Shown: positions 8,639 through 16,586 of the stretch, in pieces | How positions within the stretch are numbered: position 1 is the first letter of the stretch | Layout: every line of letters begins with the position of its first letter | Assembly (NCBI RefSeq): GCF_000023585.1 | Contig: NC_012914.1 | Span: 3,936,001 to 4,000,000 of the forward strand | Source: Paenibacillus sp. JDR-2 | GTDB lineage: Bacteria; Bacillota; Bacilli; Paenibacillales; Paenibacillaceae | Direction of reading: 5' to 3' | DNA: 64,000 bases | Program-made: the position numbers and the translations under genes | The notes under the pieces: generated by a model | The model's database searches: none | Told to the model about the DNA's origin: nothing | The model's input: only the letters and a program-made list of their open reading frames with translations

Positions 8639-9580
8639 TTAGGCTTGAGCTACGCCAGTTGTGCATTTCTCAAGCAAGCCTTTTTCTTCAAGCACCGATA
8701 CGAGCGTGGAGCCCATGTCGGAAGGCGTTGGAGCGACTTTGATTCCGCATGCTTCCAAAGTAGCGATTTTTTCAGCAGCAGTACCTTTGCCGCCGGAAAT
8801 AATAGCGCCCGCATGACCCATACGTTTGCCTGGAGGCGCTGTAGCGCCGCCGATGAAGCCTACGACAGGTTTCTTCATGTTAGCTTTGATCCACTCGGCA
8901 GCTTCTTCCTCTGCTGTACCGCCGATCTCGCCAATCATTATCACTGCGTAAGTATCTGGATCTTCGTTGAAACGGCTCAAGATATCGATAAATTCGGAGC
9001 CTTTAACCGGGTCTCCGCCGATACCAACCGCGGAAGATTGACCGATGCCGCGAGTCGAAAGCTGATGAACCGCTTCGTAAGTAAGAGTTCCCGAGCGGGA
9101 AACTACGCCTACATGGCCTTTTGTATGGATGTAACCCGGCATAATGCCGATTTTGCATTCGCCTGGAGTAATAACGCCTGGGCAGTTAGGACCGATCAGA
9201 GTCGTTTTGCTGCCTTCCATGTAGCGTTTTACTTTAACCATGTCCAGAACAGGAATGCCTTCAGTAATACAGATAACCAGATCAAGACCAGCGTCTACCG
9301 CTTCCATGATCGAGTCAGCCGCGAAAGCAGGCGGTACATAGATAACCGATGCTGTCGCACCAGTAGCTGCTACCGCTTGCTCAACCGTATTGAATACCGG
9401 AAGAGATACAACGTTGCCGTTTTCCAGCGTAATATCGACGTTAGTGCCGCCTTTGCCCGGAGTTACACCGCCAACCATTTGCGTACCGTAGTCCAATGCG
9501 CCTTTCGCATGGAACAAGCCAGTTGCGCCTGTAATCCCTTGAGTGATTACTTTTGTGTCTTTATTGACCAAAATGCTCAT
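8639..9580 (-). CDS. sucD: Succinyl-CoA synthetase alpha subunit
   Basis: TCA-cycle enzyme that interconverts succinyl-CoA and succinate with NDP phosphorylation. 313 residues. The CoA-binding Rossmann fold opens VITQGITGATGLFHAKGAL, and the phosphohistidine loop is GKRMGHAGAIISGGKGTA near the C-terminus. IGPNCPGVITPGECKIGIMP and SRSGTLTYEAV are family blocks. It lies 31 nt downstream of sucC and is certainly co-transcribed with it. Confidence 0.98.
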   Translation of the reverse strand: MSILVNKDTKVITQGITGATGLFHAKGALDYGTQMVGGVTPGKGGTNVDITLENGNVVSLPVFNTVEQAVAATGATASVIYVPPAFAADSIMEAVDAGLDLVICITEGIPVLDMVKVKRYMEGSKTTLIGPNCPGVITPGECKIGIMPGYIHTKGHVGVVSRSGTLTYEAVHQLSTRGIGQSSAVGIGGDPVKGSEFIDILSRFNEDPDTYAVIMIGEIGGTAEEEAAEWIKANMKKPVVGFIGGATAPPGKRMGHAGAIISGGKGTAAEKIATLEACGIKVAPTPSDMGSTLVSVLEEKGLLEKCTTGVAQA

Positions 9581-9611
9581 CGAATTTCACATCCCCGTTA
9601 ATGAATTCGTA

Positions 9612-10772
9612 CTATTTGACGAGATTAACGATTTTTTGCGCGCCGTCTGCCATGGAGTCAGCCGCAACAATGTTTAATCCCGATTCGTTCAACATTTTTT
9701 TACCAAGCTCAACGTTAGTGCCTTCCAGTCTAACAACCAAAGGACGGTCAAGGCCAAGCTCTCTCGCAGCGGCAATTACGCCGTCAGCGATAACGTCGCA
9801 ACGCATGATGCCGCCGAAGATATTAACGAAAATACCTTTTACGTTCTCGTCGGACAGGATGATTTTGAACGCTTCAGTTACTTTCTCTTTTGTAGCGCCG
9901 CCCCCTACGTCCAGGAAGTTGGCAGGGTCGCCGCCGTAGTATTTGATGATGTCCATAGTCGCCATAGCAAGGCCGGCGCCGTTAACCATACAGCCGATGT
10001 TGCCTTCAAGGGCAATGTAGCTGAGGTCGTATTTGGATGCTTCGATTTCTTTTGCATCTTCTTCTTCCAGGTCGCGTAACGCCACGATATCTTTGTGACG
10101 GTACAGAGCATTGGAATCGAAGTTCAGCTTAGCGTCAAGCGCCATAACGTTGCCGTCGCCAGTAACGACAAGCGGATTGATCTCGGCGATGGAGCAATCT
10201 TTATCAACGAATGCCGTGTACAGAGCGATCATGAATTTAACCGCTTTGTTAACTAGCTCGCTAGGAATGTTGATTGCATAAGCAAGTTTGCGTGCTTGGA
10301 ACACTTGCAGACCGATTGCAGGGTCGATAACTTCTTTGATGATCTTCTCGGGCGAATGAGCTGCTACTTCTTCAATCTCCGTGCCGCCTTCTTCGGAAGC
10401 CATCATGGTTACTCGGCCTGTACCACGGTCGATAACAACGCCCACGTAATATTCTTTCTTGATGTCGCAGCCTTGCTCGATAAGAAGACGTTTAACTTCT
10501 TTACCTTCAGGGCCGGTTTGATGAGTAACGAGCACTTTACCAAGAATCTCGCTGGCATATGCACGAACTTCATCAATGTTTTTCGCTACTTTAACGCCGC
10601 CCGCTTTACCGCGGCCGCCAGCGTGAATTTGCGCTTTTACAACTACCACTGGAGTGCCCAGCGATTGCGCCGCTTCTACCGCTTCGTCAACGGAGAACGC
10701 TACCTTTCCTTCTGGAACAGCAACACCGTACTGTTTCAGGACCTCTTTACCTTGATACTCATGGATATTCAT
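9612..10772 (-). CDS. sucC: Succinyl-CoA synthetase beta subunit
   Basis: Nucleotide-binding partner of SucD. 386 residues, standard length. It starts MNIHEYQGKEVLKQYGVAVP (ATP-grasp N-terminal subdomain). QIHAGGRGKAGGVK is the nucleotide-binding loop, ALDAKLNFDSNALYRHKDI the conserved core, and FVNIFGGIMRCDVIADG the C-terminal CoA-ligase domain. The start ATG at 10772 has GGAGG about 10 nt upstream. It is the first gene of the sucCD unit, with its own promoter region shared back to back with comM. Confidence 0.98.
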   Translation of the reverse strand: MNIHEYQGKEVLKQYGVAVPEGKVAFSVDEAVEAAQSLGTPVVVVKAQIHAGGRGKAGGVKVAKNIDEVRAYASEILGKVLVTHQTGPEGKEVKRLLIEQGCDIKKEYYVGVVIDRGTGRVTMMASEEGGTEIEEVAAHSPEKIIKEVIDPAIGLQVFQARKLAYAINIPSELVNKAVKFMIALYTAFVDKDCSIAEINPLVVTGDGNVMALDAKLNFDSNALYRHKDIVALRDLEEEDAKEIEASKYDLSYIALEGNIGCMVNGAGLAMATMDIIKYYGGDPANFLDVGGGATKEKVTEAFKIILSDENVKGIFVNIFGGIMRCDVIADGVIAAARELGLDRPLVVRLEGTNVELGKKMLNESGLNIVAADSMADGAQKIVNLVK

Positions 10773-10831
10773 TATTAGAAATCCTCCATTTCACAGACTC
10801 AACTTCAGTCATATGTACACAAACCTTAATC

Positions 10832-10860
10832 ATTGTAGCATTATTTATGCCATATTTCGA
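10832..10860 (-). promoter_or_regulatory. Putative sigma-A promoter of sucCD
   Basis: On the minus strand, -10 TACAAT (10837-10832) and -35 TCGAAA (10860-10855, 4/6 to consensus) with a 17-nt spacer, leaving a leader of roughly 50 nt before sucC. Confidence 0.4.
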
Positions 10861-10887
10861 CCCTTCGGGTTTCGGTTTTTTGATATG

Positions 10888-10914
10888 GATTTGATCTCAA
10901 AATGAGATTAAATC
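10888..10914. promoter_or_regulatory. 27-bp dyad between sucC and comM
   Basis: Arms GATTT-ATCTCA and TGAGAT-AAATC surround an AAA centre, with one mismatched pair in the middle of each half. It lies upstream of both divergent promoters and is placed like an operator. I recognise no regulator consensus (not cre, CodY, LexA or FapR). Confidence 0.4.
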
Positions 10915-10975
10915 ACCGATGGACTACTGTAGTATGCCCTATTTTCTTGAAGAATTCATACTTGTTTTTCCAATA

Positions 10976-11005
10976 TTGACAGACTTGTCTTTTTTACTCT
11001 ATGAT
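10976..11005 (+). promoter_or_regulatory. Sigma-A promoter of comM
   Basis: -35 TTGACA (10976-10981), 18-nt spacer, -10 TATGAT (11000-11005). Predicted start is near 11012, giving a leader of about 70 nt. Confidence 0.7.
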
Positions 11006-11048
11006 GACTTTAACGATAATTTCATAATACGAGATTCGGACGTAAGGA

Positions 11049-11077
11049 AGCACCTTCATCCCATTTTTGGAGGTGCT
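11049..11077 (+). promoter_or_regulatory. Leader hairpin covering the comM ribosome-binding site
   Basis: AGCACCT (11049-11055) pairs perfectly with AGGTGCT (11071-11077). The right arm contains most of the GGAGG SD (11069-11073) of comM and is followed by CTTTTT. It could sequester the SD or act as a weak terminator. It also fixes the comM start at the GTG 10 nt downstream. Confidence 0.45.
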
Positions 11078-11083
11078 CTTTTT

Positions 11084-12643
11084 GTGTTCAGTTTAATGCA
11101 TAGCAGCAGCGTTCTTGGAGTTGAAGGAAAAGGAATTTCCGTGGAAGTCGATATTGCCAGCGGTCTGCCGCAGGTCAGCGTCGTTGGTCTGCCCGACCCT
11201 GCCGTCAGAGAATCCGTTGAACGGGTCCGCGCAGCCATTAAGAACAGCGGGTTCGCTTTCCCTCTGGAACGCATAACCGTCAATCTGGCTCCGGCGGATT
11301 TGCGTAAGGAAGGCACCGCCTTTGATCTTGCGATTGCAGCAGGCATACTAACCGCGAGCGGCCAGCTGGAAGCAAAGCCTTTCGAGCAATCGATGCTGAT
11401 TGGAGAATTGTCTTTGAATGGCGACATCCGTTCTGTACCCGGTGTATTGGCTATGATCGAGCAAGCCAAGCGGTCCGGCATCCGGAAGGTGCTGCTGCCA
11501 CTTGCAAATGCCAAAGAAGCCGCTTGGATTACGGAGATGGAGCTTTATGCGGTAACCCATCTGAGGGAGCTTCTAACACAAAATAAAGATTCTGAAGCAT
11601 GGTCCGATATCCGGTTTGACGCTGCCGCCAGCAGGGAGCTTGCTTTTACTTCAGCCGCCGAAGAGCATGCAGTCGATTGTGGAGATTACAGCGATGTATA
11701 CGGTCAGCAGCAGGCCAAACGCGCTTTGTTAATCGCCGCAGCCGGGAAACATAACCTCTTGTTTGCGGGACCGCCGGGAACCGGTAAAACAATGATGATC
11801 CGCCGTCTCCCCGGTATCCTTCCTACTCTAACCGAAGAGGAAGCGCTTGAGGTGACCAAGATTTACAGTGCGGCAGGCAAGTTGTCTACCGACGCGAAAG
11901 GCCTGATCCGAATCGCTCCCTTCCGTTCACCGCATCACACGATCTCCGCGGGAGGACTTATAGGCGGCGGTTCGGTGCCGAAACCCGGCGAGGTCACCCT
12001 CGCCCATCATGGCGTGCTCTATTTGGACGAGCTGCCGGAGTTCTCCAGGACTGTACTTGAGGTGTTGCGCCAGCCGCTGGAGGACGGAATTGTCACCATC
12101 GCGAGATCCCGAGCCGTATTCCATTTCCCGGCCAGACTTATGCTGGCTGTTTCTTTTAACCCATGTCCATGCGGATATGCCGGCCATGAAACGGCCGAGA
12201 AACGTTGCACCTGCAGCGATTCCGCGATTGCCAAATACAAAAGCAAGATGTCCGGCCCTCTTCTTGACCGGATTGATATCCAGCTCGAGGTTCCTAGGCC
12301 GATAGAACTGGAAGGCGATGCGGCAAGCCCTGTAGAAATGAGTACAGCCCGAATGAAGCAGTTTGTGCTTGAGGCGAGGGCAAGGAAGGAACAGCGTGAT
12401 GAAGAGTTGGGACTAAAAAGGTATGCAGGACGGTTGTCCGGCACATCGCTCAGACGCTCTATTCTAATGAAGAAAGAAGCTTTTGTGCTGCTTGACCATG
12501 CGCTTACGGTTCTGAATATCAGCATGCGCGCCTACGACCGTATTTTGCGGCTGGCGAGGACCATAGCGGATGTGGAAGGCAGTGAATACGTAGAAGATGT
12601 GCATGTTGCGGAAGCGATTCAATACCGGAGACTTGATCTATAA
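11084..12643 (+). CDS. comM: Mg-chelatase-like AAA+ helicase ComM (YifB family)
   Basis: AAA+ branch-migration helicase. In Gram-negatives ComM aids integration of transforming DNA; YifB homologues are widespread in Firmicutes. 519 residues from GTG 11084 behind GGAGG (ATG 11096 is an alternative). The N-terminal Lon-like ChlI domain has VVGLPDPAVRESVERVRAA and ITVNLAPADLRKEG. The AAA+ core has Walker A FAGPPGTGKTMM and Walker B GVLYLDELPEF, and the Mg-chelatase C domain contains FNPCPCGYAGH, whose cysteines form a zinc site. It lies opposite the flanking operons, between sucC and yraN. Confidence 0.95.
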   Translation: MFSLMHSSSVLGVEGKGISVEVDIASGLPQVSVVGLPDPAVRESVERVRAAIKNSGFAFPLERITVNLAPADLRKEGTAFDLAIAAGILTASGQLEAKPFEQSMLIGELSLNGDIRSVPGVLAMIEQAKRSGIRKVLLPLANAKEAAWITEMELYAVTHLRELLTQNKDSEAWSDIRFDAAASRELAFTSAAEEHAVDCGDYSDVYGQQQAKRALLIAAAGKHNLLFAGPPGTGKTMMIRRLPGILPTLTEEEALEVTKIYSAAGKLSTDAKGLIRIAPFRSPHHTISAGGLIGGGSVPKPGEVTLAHHGVLYLDELPEFSRTVLEVLRQPLEDGIVTIARSRAVFHFPARLMLAVSFNPCPCGYAGHETAEKRCTCSDSAIAKYKSKMSGPLLDRIDIQLEVPRPIELEGDAASPVEMSTARMKQFVLEARARKEQRDEELGLKRYAGRLSGTSLRRSILMKKEAFVLLDHALTVLNISMRAYDRILRLARTIADVEGSEYVEDVHVAEAIQYRRLDL

Positions 12644-12648
12644 CAAGC

Positions 12649-12683
12649 AAAAGCGGCTTTCTACCGGTTAGAAAGCCGCTTTT
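12649..12683. terminator. Bidirectional terminator between comM and yraN
   Basis: A 14-bp perfect stem (12649-12662 with 12670-12683) flanked by A and T runs, shared by the convergent genes. The yraN stop codon lies inside the right arm. Confidence 0.88.
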
Positions 12684-13036
12684 ATATGTTTAACTTCGCT
12701 GATGGAGTCATTACGGTCCATGGTTACCGCGATCACATCAAAACGCATAGGCGGATAAGTTAATTGCCTCATTCGCAAATACACTTGGGCAACTAACGCC
12801 ACCTGCTGCTGCTTGCGGCGGTCTACCGATTCGGCCGCCGTCCCGAATCGCCCTCCCGTTCTTCTCGTCCTGACTTCAACAAAAACAAGCGTATGATCGA
12901 TGGTTGCAATAATATCAATCTCTCCGGAACGGCAACGCCAATTCCGCTCGATGACGTTGTATCCTTCTTTCTCGAGATATCGGCAAGCGGCTGTTTCGCC
13001 AGCTAGTCCGGTTTGCCTTCTGCGGTCCTCACTCAT
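12668..13036 (-). CDS. YraN/UPF0102 family endonuclease-like protein
   Basis: A 122-residue member of UPF0102, which has a restriction-endonuclease-like fold. The PD-(D/E)xK-type core is visible as SGEIDIIA followed by LVFVEVRTRR, with N-terminal GLAGETAACRYLEKEGYNVI. The cellular role is not established; it is often found next to rnhB or dprA. The start ATG at 13036 (MSEDRRRQTG) has GAGGGA 5 nt upstream and overlaps the end of the preceding gene by 8 nt, so the two are translationally coupled. Confidence 0.9.
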   Translation of the reverse strand: MSEDRRRQTGLAGETAACRYLEKEGYNVIERNWRCRSGEIDIIATIDHTLVFVEVRTRRTGGRFGTAAESVDRRKQQQVALVAQVYLRMRQLTYPPMRFDVIAVTMDRNDSISEVKHIKAAF

Positions 13037-13334
13037 CCAAATCCCTCGCTCTCTGATCGGAACGATAAACAAAGCTTAAAATCTCGGCGACCAGCGTGTA
13101 AAGCTCGGGTGGAATCGACTGGTCGACATCCAGCTTGGACAACACTTCGACAAGAGAAGAGTCCTGCTGCACCGGGACATGATGTTCTGCCGCCTGCTCT
13201 AATATTTGATCCGCCAAATAACCTCTCCCTTTGGCGGTTACGACCGGCGCTTTGTGCGCGCCGGGCTCATATTTCAAAGCAACGGCCTTTTTAACCGTCC
13301 TTTTTTCTTTGCTGTTCTTCTGTTCCGAACTCAT
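13029..13334 (-). CDS. ylqH: FlhB C-terminal-domain-like protein (YlqH)
   Basis: A 101-residue soluble homologue of the cytoplasmic C-terminal domain of the flagellar export switch FlhB. It lacks the membrane part and begins after the point where the NPTH autocleavage motif would lie. KKAVALKYEPGAHKAPVVTA matches the segment following NPTH, and GYLADQILEQAAEHHVPV and IPPELYTLVAEILSFVYR match the rest of the domain. Its ATG overlaps the ylqG stop (ATGA). The pairing with a FliK-like neighbour suggests a role in type III export specificity, which is inference. Confidence 0.9.
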   Translation of the reverse strand: MSSEQKNSKEKRTVKKAVALKYEPGAHKAPVVTAKGRGYLADQILEQAAEHHVPVQQDSSLVEVLSKLDVDQSIPPELYTLVAEILSFVYRSDQRARDLDE

Positions 13335-15241
13335 GCCCGTATGTCGACTCCTTTATAACGCGTGTTCACGAATTGAGCCGGATCCGGCATGATCCGTTTA
13401 ACCCCTTCTCCCTCATCGCTATCCCCTCTTGTTGGAGTAGCCCGAAGGGATAGCAGCTGATAGCCTGCCTGATTAAGACTTGCATTTATTTCTGTTCGGG
13501 AGGAATCTACAAGCGCGGCTATTGCCGGATGATCGTTCCATAATGTTAGACTGACGATTTTGTCCATGACATTAACGTCAACCAAGGTAGGACCTAACGT
13601 CTTCATCGACAAATCAAACAACAGCCGGCAATTCTCCGCGTCCAGCTGGCCTTGTTTCCCTCTTCTCGTCTGAATATGAACGGAAGCGGTCTGATTCCCA
13701 TCCGGACCGTTTAGCGGCACAAACATCGTAAGATGCGAGAAAACGGCACCGTTGCGTTCCGGCGACAACAGCAGCTGCTGTCCCGTAATCTGCTGGACGA
13801 GCTGCTGTGCGGTCTCGCGCAAAGCAGGCGGTGCGTCGCTGGATGCAGCAATGGCAAGCAGCGTACTCTTTAACGATTCCTGAGCTGCAGGTTTGACATC
13901 ATCAGCGCCCGCCACACTGTCCGTTGACAGCAGTTGCGGGGTAACTTGCAGCTCGCGGGACCGCTCGTTATGTACGCCTCTCTGTTCTTTGTCGTGGGGA
14001 GCGGAGGCTTCAGTCTGCTCTGACTGTTGCCCTGCCTCCGGCTGCGTATTCGAGCTTTGGCGCGTCTCTGGGCGTCCTTCTGCCGGTTGTTGGCGTGTTA
14101 GCGCATCGGCAGAGCCATTTGAGCTGCGTGTAGCCAATGGCTCATCTGCAGTTCCACTCTCATTGCCATTGCCATTGCCGCCGCTGACCGCCATTGATGT
14201 ATCCTGCTCCTGGGGTTGAACAGCCCCTTGAGCAGACGGGACCGGCAATTGCTTCGACAATTGGTTCTCATAGTCGACGCCCATCCATTTCATCATCTGG
14301 CCAAGCCAGTTGCCAGATGATGCTGTACTGCCGCCCGTGGCCGCGCCAGGGCGGGCGCCTTGCGGCACTGCGCCCTGCTCCGCGGGCTCCGCCGCGGACG
14401 CTTGCGCTGCCGCAGCAGGCGCGGCTTGGCCGCCCGCGCCTGTGCCTTCGGCGCGCTGCGCAGCTGCGCCCGCGCCGGCTGCTGCCGGCGCCTGCGGCGC
14501 GGCTGCCGCGGGCGGCTTCGCCGTGGCCGCGGCGCTCTGCAGCGCTGCGCCTTCGGCGAGCAGCGCCGCCAGCCGCGCGGCCAGCTGCGGCAGCGCCTGC
14601 GGCGAGCTGCCGCCGGCGCGCGGCGCGGCTGCGCCCGTTTCATCGCCGGATGCTTCGCCGGCGATGGCAGCAAGCTGCTGCTGCAGCGTATCGAGCAGTT
14701 CGTGCGCGGGACGCCCGAACATCACCTGCTGCAGCGCTCCAATCGTGCCGCCGGACATCGGCAGCCCGCGCTTCAAGCCCGCCGCTGCCGACCGCATCCA
14801 CTGTTCGGCGTCCGCATCCGGCGGCATCGCCTCGGCAGCTGCCTTAAGCGCCGCAAACGCGTCACGGCTCATTGTGACGCCGTCTTTTCTAAGATCCTTC
14901 AAGATGTTGCTCGCCCACTCCTGGTCAGGCAGGCCGCTTTGCTTCAGCCAATCCTTCAGGGCATCTTCCAGACCCGCCTGATTCTCCATTTGCTTCAGCA
15001 CAAGCAGACCGCCAGCCGATTGCGGCTGAACCTGCAGCATCGCAAACTTCCCCGGCTCAAGCGGCAGCTCGAGAAACGCGCGAACCTGGACGCCATTTAT
15101 TTGAACGGTTGCCTCGTTATTTTCGAGCAGCTGCAGAACCACGCCGCGAACAACCTGCCCCGGCTTCAGCTCAAGCTTTCGGGTATCCCCGCTGCCGGAT
15201 GACTCTCCTAATAATCCTCTTACCAACTGTCCAATATTCAT
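13331..15241 (-). CDS. ylqG: FliK-like hook-length-control domain protein (YlqG)
   Basis: 636 residues. The N-terminal about 130 residues form a beta-rich block (LELKPGQVVRGVVLQLLENN). A long Ala/Gln/Pro/Gly-rich, very GC-rich low-complexity linker spans about residues 190-460. The C-terminal about 130 residues resemble the FliK C-terminal domain (LTMFVPLNGPDGN, GPTLVDVNVMDKIVSLTLWN, LNQAGYQLLSLRATP). No signal peptide is seen. The start at 15241 (MNIGQLVRGLLG) follows AAGGTG; longer readings lack an SD. This layout, N-domain plus disordered ruler plus switch domain, is that of hook-length proteins, but the gene lies outside the flagellar operon, next to ylqH. Function is inferred. Confidence 0.8.
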   Translation of the reverse strand: MNIGQLVRGLLGESSGSGDTRKLELKPGQVVRGVVLQLLENNEATVQINGVQVRAFLELPLEPGKFAMLQVQPQSAGGLLVLKQMENQAGLEDALKDWLKQSGLPDQEWASNILKDLRKDGVTMSRDAFAALKAAAEAMPPDADAEQWMRSAAAGLKRGLPMSGGTIGALQQVMFGRPAHELLDTLQQQLAAIAGEASGDETGAAAPRAGGSSPQALPQLAARLAALLAEGAALQSAAATAKPPAAAAPQAPAAAGAGAAAQRAEGTGAGGQAAPAAAAQASAAEPAEQGAVPQGARPGAATGGSTASSGNWLGQMMKWMGVDYENQLSKQLPVPSAQGAVQPQEQDTSMAVSGGNGNGNESGTADEPLATRSSNGSADALTRQQPAEGRPETRQSSNTQPEAGQQSEQTEASAPHDKEQRGVHNERSRELQVTPQLLSTDSVAGADDVKPAAQESLKSTLLAIAASSDAPPALRETAQQLVQQITGQQLLLSPERNGAVFSHLTMFVPLNGPDGNQTASVHIQTRRGKQGQLDAENCRLLFDLSMKTLGPTLVDVNVMDKIVSLTLWNDHPAIAALVDSSRTEINASLNQAGYQLLSLRATPTRGDSDEGEGVKRIMPDPAQFVNTRYKGVDIRA

Positions 15242-15361
15242 TTGGTCACCTTCTTCCGCTGTGGCATAAGCTTGAAACGTCACAACGCACAATTTGTTAC
15301 CCTATTTATCGGTAGAAGACCACTCCTTCTGAAGTCCAAACCGGCGACTTTCTCCACACAC

Positions 15362-15877
15362 TTACTCATAAAATAACCCAAGTTCCTCGCCTAACTCTAA
15401 TAATGCCTCATAAGGGTCTCCTACAAGACCAAGCAATAGGGCAAACGCAGGCTCAGTCTTGATCCCTTGCAGCTTCAATCGGATAACCTGAGCTCTCAAA
15501 GCTGGATTCCTCTTCATCAGCTCCTCTTCTACAACCATATGAAGGTACGCGTTTTGCTTGGTCACCGGTACAGGTTGTCCAAACAGCTCAAACTCGAAGC
15601 ACTCGTATCGAAAATTGGCTTTATAGACCGGCAAATTTCTTATCCGCTTTTCTTTCCAGCAGAAATCCTCATGATGACCGTAGAGCAAAGCTACCCGTTC
15701 CCTAAAGCTCTCAGAGTCACGTACCTCCATTGCAATGTCCAGATCCGAGCCTTCCACATCAATAGCGATTGGTATCGTACCGCACAATACCGGCGTATAT
15801 TCCGCTAAGTCACGCATAATGCCAAGCTTGTCGAGAACCTCGTACGCGCGTTGATTAATTCCCCTTCTCTCCGTCAA
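15362..15877 (-). CDS. DUF4269 domain protein (nucleotidyltransferase-like)
   Basis: A 171-residue protein of the DUF4269 family. GTIPIAIDVEGSDLDIAME (about residues 34-52) looks like the GS/DxD nucleotidyltransferase motif, with an early Gly and the acidic pair DLD. No substrate is known. The start is TTG at 15877 behind AAAGGCGG. It stands between ylqG and rnhB with its own gap on each side and a terminator upstream. It is an accessory gene in an otherwise conserved block. Confidence 0.75.
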   Translation of the reverse strand: MTERRGINQRAYEVLDKLGIMRDLAEYTPVLCGTIPIAIDVEGSDLDIAMEVRDSESFRERVALLYGHHEDFCWKEKRIRNLPVYKANFRYECFEFELFGQPVPVTKQNAYLHMVVEEELMKRNPALRAQVIRLKLQGIKTEPAFALLLGLVGDPYEALLELGEELGLFYE

Positions 15878-15902
15878 GCTCTCCGCCTTTCCCCGAAAAA
15901 AA

Positions 15903-15944
15903 AAAGACAGCGCATTGCTCCATCACAAGCAATACGCTGTCTTT
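15903..15944 (-). terminator. Intrinsic terminator after rnhB
   Basis: A 17-bp stem (15903-15919 with 15928-15944, one G-U wobble) followed by about ten U residues on the minus strand. It ends the trmD-side operon at rnhB. Confidence 0.92.
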
Positions 15945-15969
15945 CTAACACAATATTAAGGAATTTATT

Positions 15970-16581
15970 TTAAAATAGCTGTTGTTGCTCCACGAAAATT
16001 TTACCTAAGAAAGACTTGCGGTGAAGCGGACTTGCTCCGTATTCGAGCAGCCGTTCCCGGTGCAGCTTGGTCGCATAGCCCTTATGTATCGCAATTCCAT
16101 ACTCCGGATAAAGCTGCTCCCATTCTTTCTCGCACAACCGGTCTCTTGTCACCTTCGCGATGATCGAGGCGGCCGCTATCGATTGACTGGTGGCATCCCC
16201 TTTAATTATCGCTAGCTGAGGCTTCGGCAAATCTACCTTTTCCGCATCTACCAGAAAATAATCCGGTTCCGTCTTCAGTGACTCCAACGCAATCTTCATT
16301 GCAAGCCTTGCAGCCTGCTTAATGTTGATTCGGTCGATGGTCTCGGCATCCACGCGGGCTGCAGCCCACGCAATGCTTTGGTCAACAATAATGTCATAGA
16401 GCTCGTTCCGCTTTTTCTCCGACAGCTTCTTGGAGTCGTTAACCCCTTCAAGCACAAGATGAGGCGGTAAAATAACCGCTGCGGCAACTACGTCGCCAAA
16501 CAGGCAGCCTCTGCCTACCTCATCCACGCCGGCAATCGCGGAATATCCCTCAGCCCATAGCCGTTCTTCGTATTCCAGCAC
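15970..16581 (-). CDS. rnhB: Ribonuclease HII
   Basis: Removes ribonucleotides and RNA from RNA-DNA hybrids. 203 residues. The catalytic carboxylates are visible in IAGVDEVGRG (Asp-Glu), in DYFLVDAEKV and in AAASIIAKVTRD. The sequence after GRG is CLFGDVVAAAVILP, where most RNase HII proteins have PLAGPVVAAA, so the loop next to the active site is altered. It lies 5 nt after rbgA and is the last gene before a strong terminator. Confidence 0.95.
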   Translation of the reverse strand: MLEYEERLWAEGYSAIAGVDEVGRGCLFGDVVAAAVILPPHLVLEGVNDSKKLSEKKRNELYDIIVDQSIAWAAARVDAETIDRINIKQAARLAMKIALESLKTEPDYFLVDAEKVDLPKPQLAIIKGDATSQSIAAASIIAKVTRDRLCEKEWEQLYPEYGIAIHKGYATKLHRERLLEYGASPLHRKSFLGKIFVEQQQLF

Positions 16582-16586
16582 GTCTG

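Noticed and set aside
8639..9601. 322-codon plus-strand ORF opposite sucD
   Set aside because: Shadow of a highly conserved enzyme gene with no SD.
14194..15202. Long plus-strand ORFs of 217-280 codons
   Set aside because: They are opposite-strand shadows of the GC-rich, low-complexity linker of ylqG, with Arg/Ala-rich composition and no SD.
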